Shown here: positions 46,260 through 55,944 of the stretch, piece by piece | Layout: every line of letters starts with the position of its first letter | Numbering within the stretch: the first letter of the stretch is position 1 | Origin: Hygrocybe punicea | Lineage: Eukaryota; Basidiomycota; Agaricomycetes; Agaricales; Hygrophoraceae | Direction of reading: 5' to 3' | Length of the DNA stretch: 64,000 nucleotides | Assembly (NCBI GenBank): GCA_963556145.1 | Contig: OY744470.1 | Span: 2,976,001 to 3,040,000 of the forward strand | Position numbers and translations under genes: made by a program | Notes under the pieces: model-generated | Told to the model about the DNA's origin: nothing | Databases searched by the model: none | What the model saw: only the letters and a program-made list of their open reading frames with translations

Positions 46260-47016
46260 TAGTGATGGACAGGTTCGGTTCGGTCCGGTTCAGGCCAAAA
46301 AAATCCAAACCTTGAACCGAACCTAAGGTTCAGTTCAGTCAATATGCTGAACCTTGAACTGAACCTTAGGTTCAGGTTCAAACAGGTTCAGTTCAGGTTC
46401 ACACTGATCTGAACCCAGAACCAAACCTGTAAGTGTATCATAGGGCTAGATTACATTTTTATCCAGTATAAATGCCTTTATTTTATGCCTTGTGGTTATA
46501 TAGCATGAACAAAGGTTCCTTTAGAGCAAATTGTATGTATTACTGTACATTTGTATCACTTAAAGCTAACATGTTAAAGAAATTAAGCTTATCAGCTTCA
46601 ATGTTGCAACTGTGGTACTTAAAAATAATGATAATATAATACATCATACGTACTTGAGGCTTACCTTGGCATAATCCTCAGATATTATACAACTTATACC
46701 AACTTATCCTGACAAATCCAGAGCTCAAACCCCCTGAAGGAGAGTGGCAGGATTTAACAGGGAGTTGTTAGCTACAACAAGACAAAAGTGATCATGTTTC
46801 TTCCAAAAATTAGGCAAAATTATATCACATTTGTTGAAGTTTAGGTTCAGGTTCAAACTGGTTCGAACCAGGTTCACAGAATTTCCCCCTGCCTGAACCT
46901 TGAACTGAACCTCATGTTCGGTTCAGGCTTCAGCTTGAACCTGAACCCTATTTCAGGTTCAGTTCAGTTCAGTTCAGGTCCGAACCTTGGTTCAGAACCA
47001 AACCTATCCATCACTA
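46260..47016. mobile_element. hAT-type MITE with GGTTCAG repeats
   Basis: 757 bp with inverted ends TAGTGATGGACAGGTT / TAGTGATGGATAGGTT and a perfect 8-bp target duplication TTCTCCAC (46252-46259, 47017-47024). Subterminal DNA is made of GGTTCAGTTCA / GAACCTGAAC repeats, like the element at 6244-7439. It sits in a coding exon of the RecQ-like gene; removing it with one TSD copy restores the reading frame across the site (CRCAVE to KAYFRGP). No coding capacity. Confidence 0.9.
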
Positions 47017-48216
47017 TTCTCCACAGCACAGCGACAATCAACAATTGGTGCCTCGACCCATTTACGCATACCACCCTTGACCTTCTTGGTATAGCGTATA
47101 TCGGCACTATGTGTGTTGGTATCTGCGGATTCATCATTCTGGTCTGCTGCATCGTCATCGTCTTGTCCGCTATTTTGATTCTTGTAATTGTCTTTGTGAA
47201 GTTGATAGACTGATGGTTCGACTAGTAAAATTGCCTGTCCTGGATCACCATTTCATCCAACTTGGCTGTAACGCTGCACCCAAACTGAGAGTGATGATGG
47301 GACCATAAATCCTACAACCCGAGCAATGTCCGGTATATCCATACCCTATAGGGGTGTCATTAGTGACATTAGAGCATTGGATATGACGCATACCATGCCA
47401 GCAGCCTCAGTTGCACATAAAATTGATGTCTTTCCGTCTCTAAAGTCTTTCATTGCCTTGCGTTTTGCGCGATTTGAACACCCTGCATGCATAAAATTGA
47501 CCTGGGACATGAGCTCAGGAGGCAACAAACTTTTGAGGTGTTTTGAAGTTTTGTATGCAAGATCATGACTATTGACAAAGATGATCGTGCACACAAGGGC
47601 AGCACCAGAAAGGTGCTCATTGATTGTGAAATTGATTGCATCGAGGTCAGTTGCAGCACCACGCATCCGACAAACAATCGGTGTAATGTTTGGCCAGTTG
47701 TTACCCAAATTGACCATGTGCGTCCTCTTCACATCAAAACAGAGCAATTGCTGCACGTCAGAAAGAATATGAGGCAGTAATGTTGCCGACGCAGCTAGGA
47801 ATGGGACCAAGATGGGGAAAAGCGATCGTAGCTTGCCAAGCTCGGAGAATTTTTTGCGGAACTTGTCACCCCAGTGGGAAATGCAATGAGATTCGTTGAA
47901 GACTGCACTGACAAACTTTTTCGTGAAGTTGGGTGACCGGAACAGTGAAGAGAATCTCGGATGTTTGAGACACATCTCTGGAGACGTTACAAGGACTTGA
48001 AATTGGTCGTTCTGGATGTCCTGAAGGGTTGAATGTCAGTGCTAGGAAAAAAACACTAGATCGGGATGCACTTTGTGAAGTTGAGTGTTATAATTGTCTG
48101 CATTGACAGCCATTGCAGTAAGGCCCATTTCCCGGAACTTTTGAGCCTGGGTATGATTGTTACAAGCTAATAACACACCGGGGAGGATTCCACTTACTTG
48201 TTCCACCTCCAGCTCA

Positions 48217-49027
48217 TTTACAGCCGTTTGCATAAATGATGGCACTTTTTGAAAATTTTTGAATCAATAGAATAATATGGACTTAGACAAATTTTCTGTG
48301 CTCAATCCTGTATCTCATGAAATACTGCACAGATTGACATGGTTACAGAGGGAAAGTTGTACTATTTTCTAAGGGCTATCAGCTCCAGTAATTACATTTG
48401 GACTATATTTAGTATATGATGAGTGGTGGATGAAATAAACAGGTAATGTAGTATTTTTGACACCCAATATGATATTGTCAAATTGTGGCATCAAATGAGC
48501 TCCTATGAACAAGATTGTAGGGAGAAAATTGTTCAGTTTTTCAAGGGCTAGAAGCTCATATACCGTATTTTTCTTCATTTTTGTCCTTTCAGCCAATTTT
48601 ACATCTTTACCATGTTTATTCATATTGGGCTTGAAATAGTATAAGACTCATAATTATTGGCTGAAAGGACAAAAATGAAGAAAAATACGGTATATGAGCT
48701 TCTAGCCCTTGAAAAACTGAACAATTTTCTCCCTACAATCTTGTTCATAGGAGCTCATTTGATGCCATAATTTGACAATATCAATTTGGATGTCAAAAAA
48801 CACCAGTTTACCTTCTATTTCACCCACAACTCACCATACACTAAATATTGTCCAAATGTAATTACAGGAGTAGATAGCCCTTAAGAAATGGTACAACTTT
48901 CCCTCTATAACCATCTTAATCCATGCAGTACTTCATGAGATACACAACAGAGCACTCAAAATTCTTCTAAGTCCACTTTTCTCAATTGATGCAATTTACG
49001 GCCATATTCAATGCAAACAGCCGTAAA
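48217..49027. mobile_element. 0.8 kb foldback element inside the helicase
   Basis: Two arms of about 330-400 bp pair with each other around a centre near 48620, for example AAAATACGGTATATGAGCTT on the right against its complement near 48560, and TTTACAGCCGTTTGCAT (48217) against ATGCAAACAGCCGTAAA (49011). The arms differ by scattered substitutions. It separates helicase motif Ia from the following motif. Confidence 0.8.
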
Positions 49028-49784
49028 GGAGATATAATCAAGACCTTTTTGGTTTTGGACCCGTCCACAAGCAAGGGCATGACAAACGGCATCATTTTGC
49101 TGGCGCCCGTCCCTGCAATCACAATACAGTCAAGTCCCAGTAAAATCGCTTCGGTAACATCTATCTGCCATTTGTGAGGAATTTTTCCAGGGCATGCATG
49201 CTTGAATTTGTCGACGACGGCATTGTGCGTCACTTCCGAGTTGTATTTTCTGGTAAGAAAGGTGGCAGAACATTCTGTTTGAAGGATGGAAGGCGTTCCA
49301 CCCTCGGAATCCGTGAAGGAAGGGGTGGAAGGGTCAAAAAAGCACTCGGGGTGGGGGCAGTATGGAGGACTTGTGCGCTAGTTATCTCATTACATAAGTC
49401 TTATCTACACCCACTGTATCGAAGTACACCAGACTATCGAGGGAGGAGCACTGCAAGAAAATTTGACACTCCGACCCGGACATCTCGGTCCGACCTCATA
49501 GTCAGGCTTGCGAGACTAGAATTTCATGTGTTCAAGCACTTCAATTATTTCTGAGTCCATATGGTATTTCGTCATGTGTATAACCCAAATTCATCGTTGG
49601 TCAAGCTTGAGCAGAAACAGGAGGCTTTGGCAAAAAAAGTATCGCATTTAGTAGTTCATCTTCTTTGTCCGCTCCCCTTCCGCCATTTCAACATTCTCAA
49701 ATTGATGCAACATCCTGTCCTCATAACAGTGTGCACATGCACGTCCATCCAATATCCGACGGTAAAAAATAGCCTATTCACAAC

Positions 49785-52361
49785 TTACAACTTGGAGCGG
49801 GGCGTGCCGACCGTGGCTGAACAGCGTTTCGCCCACTCCGCCCTAGCGAGGTCACGCAACCCGCCCTTGATGATCTTTTCCGTGGGTGTCCGTTCTTTCG
49901 GAGAGGAATGAGCGAATTGCATATGGCGAAAAAATAGACATGAACCGCCTGCCTACCGAACTGTTCGTCCTGTATGATGATCAAGGCAGGAACAGCAAAT
50001 TTGGGAAGGCTGGTCGGTGGCGTACGTCAGGCGCGCAACTCGCACGGAGAATCGGCAGGTAACGAACTTTTTCTGAGCCACTGCTATAAGCTCCTCTTCA
50101 GATACTTGTCCCCGGAAAGCCACTTTCGTGTGGACAACGGCAGCAACTACCTCACCCAGACGTTTGTCCGGGACGCCCACAGCAACTGCTTCTAGAACTC
50201 GAGGGTCCTCGTACAATGCATTCTCCACGGAAACAGAGTCCTGTGGCTTGGATAAAAAAACGGGGCATCTTTACATGGTGGTGGGACGATGCTCACAATG
50301 TTCTCGCCACCAGAGATTATCATGTCCTTTACTGTAACATAGCATCGTTACACCTCCCGAAGTTTGAATGCGGGACAGGAGCTTACAGCGATCGCGCACA
50401 TACAAAAGTCCATCTCCGTCCAATAGACCCAAGTCCCCTGTGCGTAACCATCCGTCCTTGGTTAACGTTTGGGCAGTAGCCACTGTTGGGAACGGTTCGG
50501 CGATGACACGAGAAATGGGATGAATCCCCGTACCTGGATCACCCCAATATTCCTTCATGATATTGGGACCTCGTAACCAGATTTCCCCGACTTGGCCAAC
50601 GGCCACAGATTTCCCTTCATTGACGATCAAGATGTCGTTGACGGGAGCCGGCAGCCCACTGATTCAAGTGCATGAGTACCAAACATGCTGGCAAACAAAG
50701 CTGTCCTGACGTGCTTGTGGGATGGCGTGCATAATCCTCCCCAGCAATGGTAATAGCTATACTATTACATTCGGTCATGCCATATGCTTGTCCCCTATGC
50801 CGAGGATTATAATGGGCATACAAAGAAGTGGAGGAATAACTGACACGAGGACATTGGGAAAAGCTCTTCTTGCTTTTTCCGGCATTCGTTTATCCACAGG
50901 AGCACCGCCAAAAATGATAGCATCGAGCGAACAGTCGGACGACGGCGCACCCTCGACAAGATCAGAGACGATGGTAGGGACCCTGCATTGCGCAGATCAG
51001 TTGTTGGGTTGGCAGGATAATTTGCCAATCACCCTCCAGCAATTGCAATATTCTCTCTCTTGATTAGTCTAGTCGATCAGTGAACATTATGACGGATAAT
51101 AGAACATAGGTTGGTACCTGAAACCTGTGAGGGATGAACAACGGTTGAAAATTTCCTGTAAGTCTGACGAACCTTCTTCAGGAGTCCATTTTCTCATTAA
51201 CACAATTTTCATGCCGTTCAGGCTGGTCATCATCTGGCGGAGCCAAATCAGCTGACCGGTAGAATAGATTGGTAAGGATTCGGTGCGTACAGCCAAGCTT
51301 GTGATTCCAATGACGTGAAAGAGGGGAACAGCTATCAAGACACCTTTTGGAGGGCCCTCAGGAACTTTCGTGTTCTCGAGACCGCTTCGTAGCACTGCTC
51401 TCGTACTACCAACGGAAATCTAGCTGAAAGTGAGCAAAAATGGGATAATCGAACAGGATAACACTGACATTGCGAACATTGGTCAGAAATGAACGTTGCG
51501 TGCTGAGCACGCCTTTTGGTGACCCAGTTCTGGTGGGGTACACATGTTCAGATAGAAGGTTGGTCGAAGGGAATAAAACCGACGCACGTGCCGGAGGAGA
51601 ATATTACGGTGGCATTATCCTCGGGTAGGATGCCAGGATCATCATCCAAAACATTCCGCGTGTTCCCCGAGTAATTATTCATGACGTGATTCCAGCTACG
51701 CATTCCTTCCCACTTGCCTTTACCTTCATGACTCTCGAGAACAAGTATCCCAGTTGTCCCCGCTTCATGCCCGAGCTTGGATGCAATAGATTCGATGCGA
51801 TCGGCGCGTTCTGCGTCTACTATGATCAACTTTGACTGTGTGTGAACGAAACATCCGTGCAGGGCAGGGAGGAGTAGCCATCTACGAAAACTGCTCAGCG
51901 CTCAGACGCAATACATGACGACCAGATCTAGCGCACGCATTGACCAATACAGACACCGCACCGAGGAGATGACAAGCCCACCAGGCAACTAGGAAGTCAG
52001 GGAAGTTGCGAGAGCATATTGCAACTCTGTCTCCTTTCTGGATGCCGTACACATATTTGTATACACTTGCAGCCTTGACAGCGCGCTTCGCTATCTCGCC
52101 GTACGTCCAGCGTTGTTGCTCGAAGACAACATAGGTCCTATCCTTGTATTCATTGGATACGAAAATCCAGAAGGCACGTAAAGACGGCCACATATTTTTG
52201 TACACCCGCTGTACTTGGCCGTCGACCAGCCGTGTCTCCACCTCATGAGGCATTCCGGGAGAGCAGAGAATTGCGTCGGCTGCAAATAATATTAAAAAGG
52301 GTACAGAAACATAAATTGAAGCTTTACTCTCGGCAAACGTGCGCTTTGGTACCCAGGACAT
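49785..52361 (-). CDS. AMP-dependent acyl-CoA synthetase / 4-coumarate-CoA ligase-like enzyme
   Basis: Adenylate-forming enzyme that activates a carboxylic acid with ATP and loads it on CoA. Exon 1 begins MSWVPKRTFAE, with an intron before TDAILCSPG. Motifs in order: RWTYGEIAKRAVKAA, GDRVAICSRNFPDFLVAWWA, SKLIIVDAERADR, the P-loop SSGTTGSPKGV (about residue 221, spanning an intron), VPLFHVIG, IVSDLVEG, IIFGGAPVDKRMPEKARRAF, QAYGMTECNSIAI, VGEIWLRGPNIMKEYWGDP, KDGWLRTGDLGLLDGDGLLY, RLKDMIISGGENI, VENALYEDPRVLEAVAVGVP, and a terminal ERTPTEKIIKGGLRDLA with the catalytic Lys. More than ten short introns are needed and every one restores the frame; stop TAA is at 49787-49785. Length is about 560-580 residues, normal for the family. 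Substrate cannot be told from sequence; no C-terminal SKL-type signal precedes the stop beyond SKL itself (RSKL), which could serve as a peroxisomal PTS1. Confidence 0.85.
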
Positions 52362-52834
52362 GGTTGCAACTGGGAAACACGCAGGCTAGGAGGCCCCATA
52401 TTTAACCTAAATATTAGTAAATAATGTTATGATATTCCGCGGGTCGCCGCGGGGAAACAAAAAACCTTCCTCGGTACCGCGGTAAGGTATATTCAGGGCA
52501 GTTATCTTTCGGGAGGGAGAGATATCTCTGAAACAGGTACTTCCGCCAATTTGAAATCAGAATAACCGATTGGGATGGCCATGAGGAAACATAAGAGAGC
52601 GTCGAGATGCGTTGTCCGTGCTTGTCTGAGGCGTTTGAATCAAACAATGGTCAACAGTCAGATCCAGTCAGATCGTGCAATTTTGTCAATGGAAAATGCA
52701 ATTGTCGGGCAGAATTAATCGAAGCACAGGTGCGTCAAACCGAGATCCAGTCCAAGAAATACTTATCGGAAACAATTTCACCGACCTTCGCAGTGACACG
52801 AGAAAACAATCGATACCATCAAAGAGATAACACA

Positions 52835-54712
52835 TCACACCAATCTTCCTTTCTCCATGGTAGCAGGGGTGACCTTGATGATCTAGAAACAAAACATCGA
52901 AGCATTGAAAAGCCGCATGACTCGCAGATGCGTACATTTCAATGACATACCTCATCGCCAGGAAGACGCAGACGAGCCTGTGTGCGGGCCCGGGTCCGCT
53001 TGATGAATTTTGATACCATGAACGACGCGAGGAGCAAAATGAAAACCATCGCGCCGGTAAAGCCAGCTTGGACATTGCTGCTCCTAGTGCTCTCAATGCC
53101 AACATCGGTAGAGCTCAAGCCGCATGCTCGAGCCCACTCCTTATTGCTGGTGATAGCGGCATTCTTTGACAGTCACAACAATCAATGGGGCAAATACAAA
53201 GGGAAAAAAAATGTTGGTACCTGGCTCTTGTAGATGAACTCAGTAAGGGGAATGTCCCCGTGGTGTCCAAAGACGTGGCGGACCTCGAAATCATCATCGG
53301 TTCCATTCTTGAATTTGAACCTGAGAAAATCACGGCTGTCGGGTGGGGGGCCCCGACGAAGTTCGATGGCAAGTGCCGAGGCATAATTGGCTATTCAAAG
53401 ACATTCTCAGCAAAAATATATTTACGTACGAACGGAGGGAGCATAGCTTACGAATGCCCGAGAGCTCAGGGTGGGCTTTCACCATCTCCGTTTGGTGGAA
53501 CAGAGAAATGAATGGCTGGTAGGTCGTCTCTACCAAGAGAAATTGTAACGGGTCTCCGTTGAATGCAATACGTTCAAGGGAATGGATGATGGTATGCAGA
53601 ATAGTGCGCCCGGCAACTATATTGCACAAATATCAGTGCCAAAAAAACGGAAAGAGGAATGGATTGATAGACGAACTGTTTCCTATGCCACTCATGTCCT
53701 TGTCAGAGAAGACGCCGTTCTCATGGAAGTTGGCCAATGCGTGGGCCTGGTCAACGAATGTCGGTGGAAGACGATGCGCATAGGTCTTGTTGTGAGTGAG
53801 CTCTGAGTTGATAAAATCATAGACCTATCGTGAATTTTTTCAGTAGTTCCGATCAGAAAGAATTCAGTCTCGAAAAACACACATTCCACTACGGGCAAGC
53901 AAAAAAACGGATCAGCACTTGGTGACGAGGATGTCTGAGTCCAATCGGCGGATACACACAATATTTTGCAGGGAAAGAGGCTTGCCAAACACGTAGTCCC
54001 GGACGCCGTTGAAGAAAGGTTCCGCATCCTTCGCCTTCTTCTTGAACTCCTCGGATCCGTAGAATTCTTGAATATGTTTCTTAAATGCCTGTTCCAACAT
54101 CAAATGAGAGGGCAGGATGGACAGGAAGAAGGCATGTATTATCGCACTGGGCAGTCCGTCCAGCTCTCCAGAGAGCGATCATTGCTAGGCGTGACAGTCT
54201 CGACTTCAGTGATGTAGTTAAAATCTCAAACTGTTTCGGGAATGTGATTGACTTTGGCTAACCAGGAACATATTGATAACCACCCATGGGAGCGATGATC
54301 GTGGTTTCATTGGCCAGCACGATCTTATTGTTGATATTGGGAGGGAACAGTCCTTGCAGAAGCGCGATAGCCGAATCGAACACGACCGGGCCTTCCCCGC
54401 CACCCTTAACGCGGACATGGACCTCGCGGTTGTCCACAAGATCGGTGCTCATGTTATCGATATACGAGGGAGAATCTCTGTCAAGATACTGCGAGCGCAA
54501 CAAGCAGCCAAGTTGATAAGACTGAACCTGAATAAGTACAATCCGAGACTTTGAGCAAAGCTTCTTCATAGCGAAGCCGAGTATGAACTGTTACATGCCT
54601 CGCCGAGAGCAGTGGTTTGGGTGAAGGTAGCCCCATAATTTTGCGGATCCTGGTAGTATTCTACACGGTCACCATTGCGAGCGATGACGATAACACCGAG
54701 AACGTTAGACAT
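52835..54712 (-). CDS. Histidine-acid-phosphatase-fold membrane protein (copy B), catalytic His replaced
   Basis: Start MSNVLGVIVIARNGDRVEYY. The family motif RHGxR reads RNGDR, so the nucleophilic His is Asn. Further landmarks: YQLGCLLRSQYLDRDSPSYI, VKGGGEGPVVFDSAIALLQG, LESWTDCP, FYGSEEFKKKAKDAEPFF, FGKPLSLQNI-WN-VYDF, MSGIGNIAGRTILHTI, ETTYQPFISLFHQTEM, FGHHGDIPLTEFIY, then AITSNKEWARACG and a transmembrane helix (AGFTGAMVFILLLASFMV) followed by a basic tail. It is predicted as a C-terminally anchored protein with a short cytoplasmic end. The first intron uses a GC donor (GAG|GCATGT, 54598-54538). A 6-nt exon TGGAAT lies at 53888-53883. Exon order and phases equal those of copy A, 1.2 kb upstream. 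No frame defect. It is likely a non-catalytic or altered-mechanism subfamily. Confidence 0.85.
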
Positions 54713-55944
54713 GTCGAGGGAAAAAAATGTCGGGTTGAAAGAGCTGGGGATTTGTGATTCGACTTGGGACTAGTCAAAAGGTTTTAAAGAGAACGCAGCA
54801 GCCAATATAGCGTGTTAATGGTGTGTCCGTCATGCGTAGCTATTAACTTCAGCGTCCTGTGGAAACTACATGGTCAACAACACGTTGTAGATGTGTTACG
54901 TGATGCCAGAAACCCACCAACGCATTGTACACGCATACAGAGATCGAGTTGTGGCAAAGAACAAGTTCCAGCTAATTGTTCCGTCGCCATGCAATCATAA
55001 CAACTTCCAGAATCGAACCTTCACGTTCACAATCACAGTGGAAACCCAAGAATTCCATGTCCGAAGTCATCTCCGGGTGAGAAGGAAGAGAAACTGTTGG
55101 AAGAGATCAAACTTAGTCCATGTGCAGCTCCAGTATGTAAGATATCACGCAACGGAGTGGCTGCCAGATGCATATCTCTCATCAAGCAAGGCTGCTGAGA
55201 GGCGCTTGGATAGTAAGCGGGTAAATGAAAGTAGTACTGGTCTTAACAATTCACAGACGTCACGTAACCTCAACGCAAACATGTGTCAGCGGTGAGGACT
55301 ATTACGCCCCATGAGATCCCGGAATAAAGGAATCTCCGAATTCGAAGTGGTCTAAGCATATCCGGGGAGACACAGGTGGCAGATTGTGATATTACTCGAG
55401 TAGTGCCAATGCTTGGTGCGGCAGCCACGCACCCTTCTGTTTGGTTTTGGGGGCCCTGGACATCAATCATAAACAGATCACAACGAACTCACTCGGATCA
55501 CGTGTCTGGTACAATCTTTCAGCAAAAAATCTTTTGAATGTCAAGGATATTCAAGTTTATTTCCCCTACACCAGATTCCATGACGACGAACGAGATAAAA
55601 GTTGCCCATGACTTCGTTCGATGCACTGGCACCATCTCGCTTAGATCTCAATATTCTCGCTAGAGCGAACACGTTCTTCCATAACTTTCAATGTACAGTG
55701 TAAACATATGCAAGAGAAATTGTTCAACTTGGTCGCAAGGAAGATACAATCGAACAAGACAACGTTCAAGGCCAAGTGTCAACAAACAGTTACAACAGAT
55801 TGTGGACCTTTCAGCCACCCAGAAGTACGAGCGAACTCTTATAGTAAAGGCTTCAATTTTTCCGTGTGAGCCATGTTCTACAGGAAATTGTCAGTTTTGC
55901 AACAACCCAAAAACAGATAAATGTGAAGCCCCGAAGAATAGGGC
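54713..55944. other. Spacer between the two phosphatase-fold genes
   Basis: 1.2 kb with only short ORFs. A stretch at about 55090-55240 has some protein-like composition (ATEWLPDAYLSSSKAAERRL) but no family or exon chain was recognised. It contains the promoter of copy B and the 3' end of copy A. Confidence 0.45.

Larger units (their letters stand above)
45486..49300 (-). pseudogene. RecQ-like DNA helicase, split by two insertions
   Basis: In minus-strand order: HKWQIDVTEAILLGLDCIVI, a degenerate Walker A (AGTGASKMMPF; usual GxGKT), IISPL, [foldback insertion], AQKFREMGLTAMAVNADNYN, LVTSPEMCLKHPRF, a degenerate DEAH box (FNESHCISHWGDKFRKKF), LAASAT (motif III), TIIFVNSHDLAYKTSKHLKS, VNFMHAGCSNRAKRKAMKDF, ILCATEAAGM, GMDIPDIARVVGF, then the motif VI region where Arg of GRxG is TGA (47255-47253). 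The Zn-binding-like part CRCAVE...AYFRGPDGG...PCCDLC is split by the hAT-type MITE. The C-terminal exon (46163-45486) reads HCLDSRTAPQVHDDDVQMTV, TKCPCSLGSRRAERLEKC, SWIWLDEYAQEIL. Catalytic motifs I and II are both altered, so the gene is dead. Confidence 0.85.
42640..49490. mobile_element. TIR-bounded unit with a DUF6589 gene and a RecQ-like helicase
   Basis: The two ends share long inverted repeats. An outer block has ATGT...CGGAGTGTCAAAT (42644-42667 and 49483-49461 reversed). An inner block of 31 identical bases runs at 42692-42722 and, reversed, 49430-49400, beginning GGTGTACTTCGATACAGTGG. Only two genes lie inside, convergent: DUF6589-type (plus) and RecQ-like helicase (minus). The outermost base and any target duplication could not be fixed. 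Both genes are broken, so this copy is dead. Confidence 0.65.

Noticed and set aside
49174..49911. Plus-strand ORFs of 116-126 residues
   Set aside because: They overlap the TIR of the composite unit and the 5' part of the helicase in antisense and have no domain.
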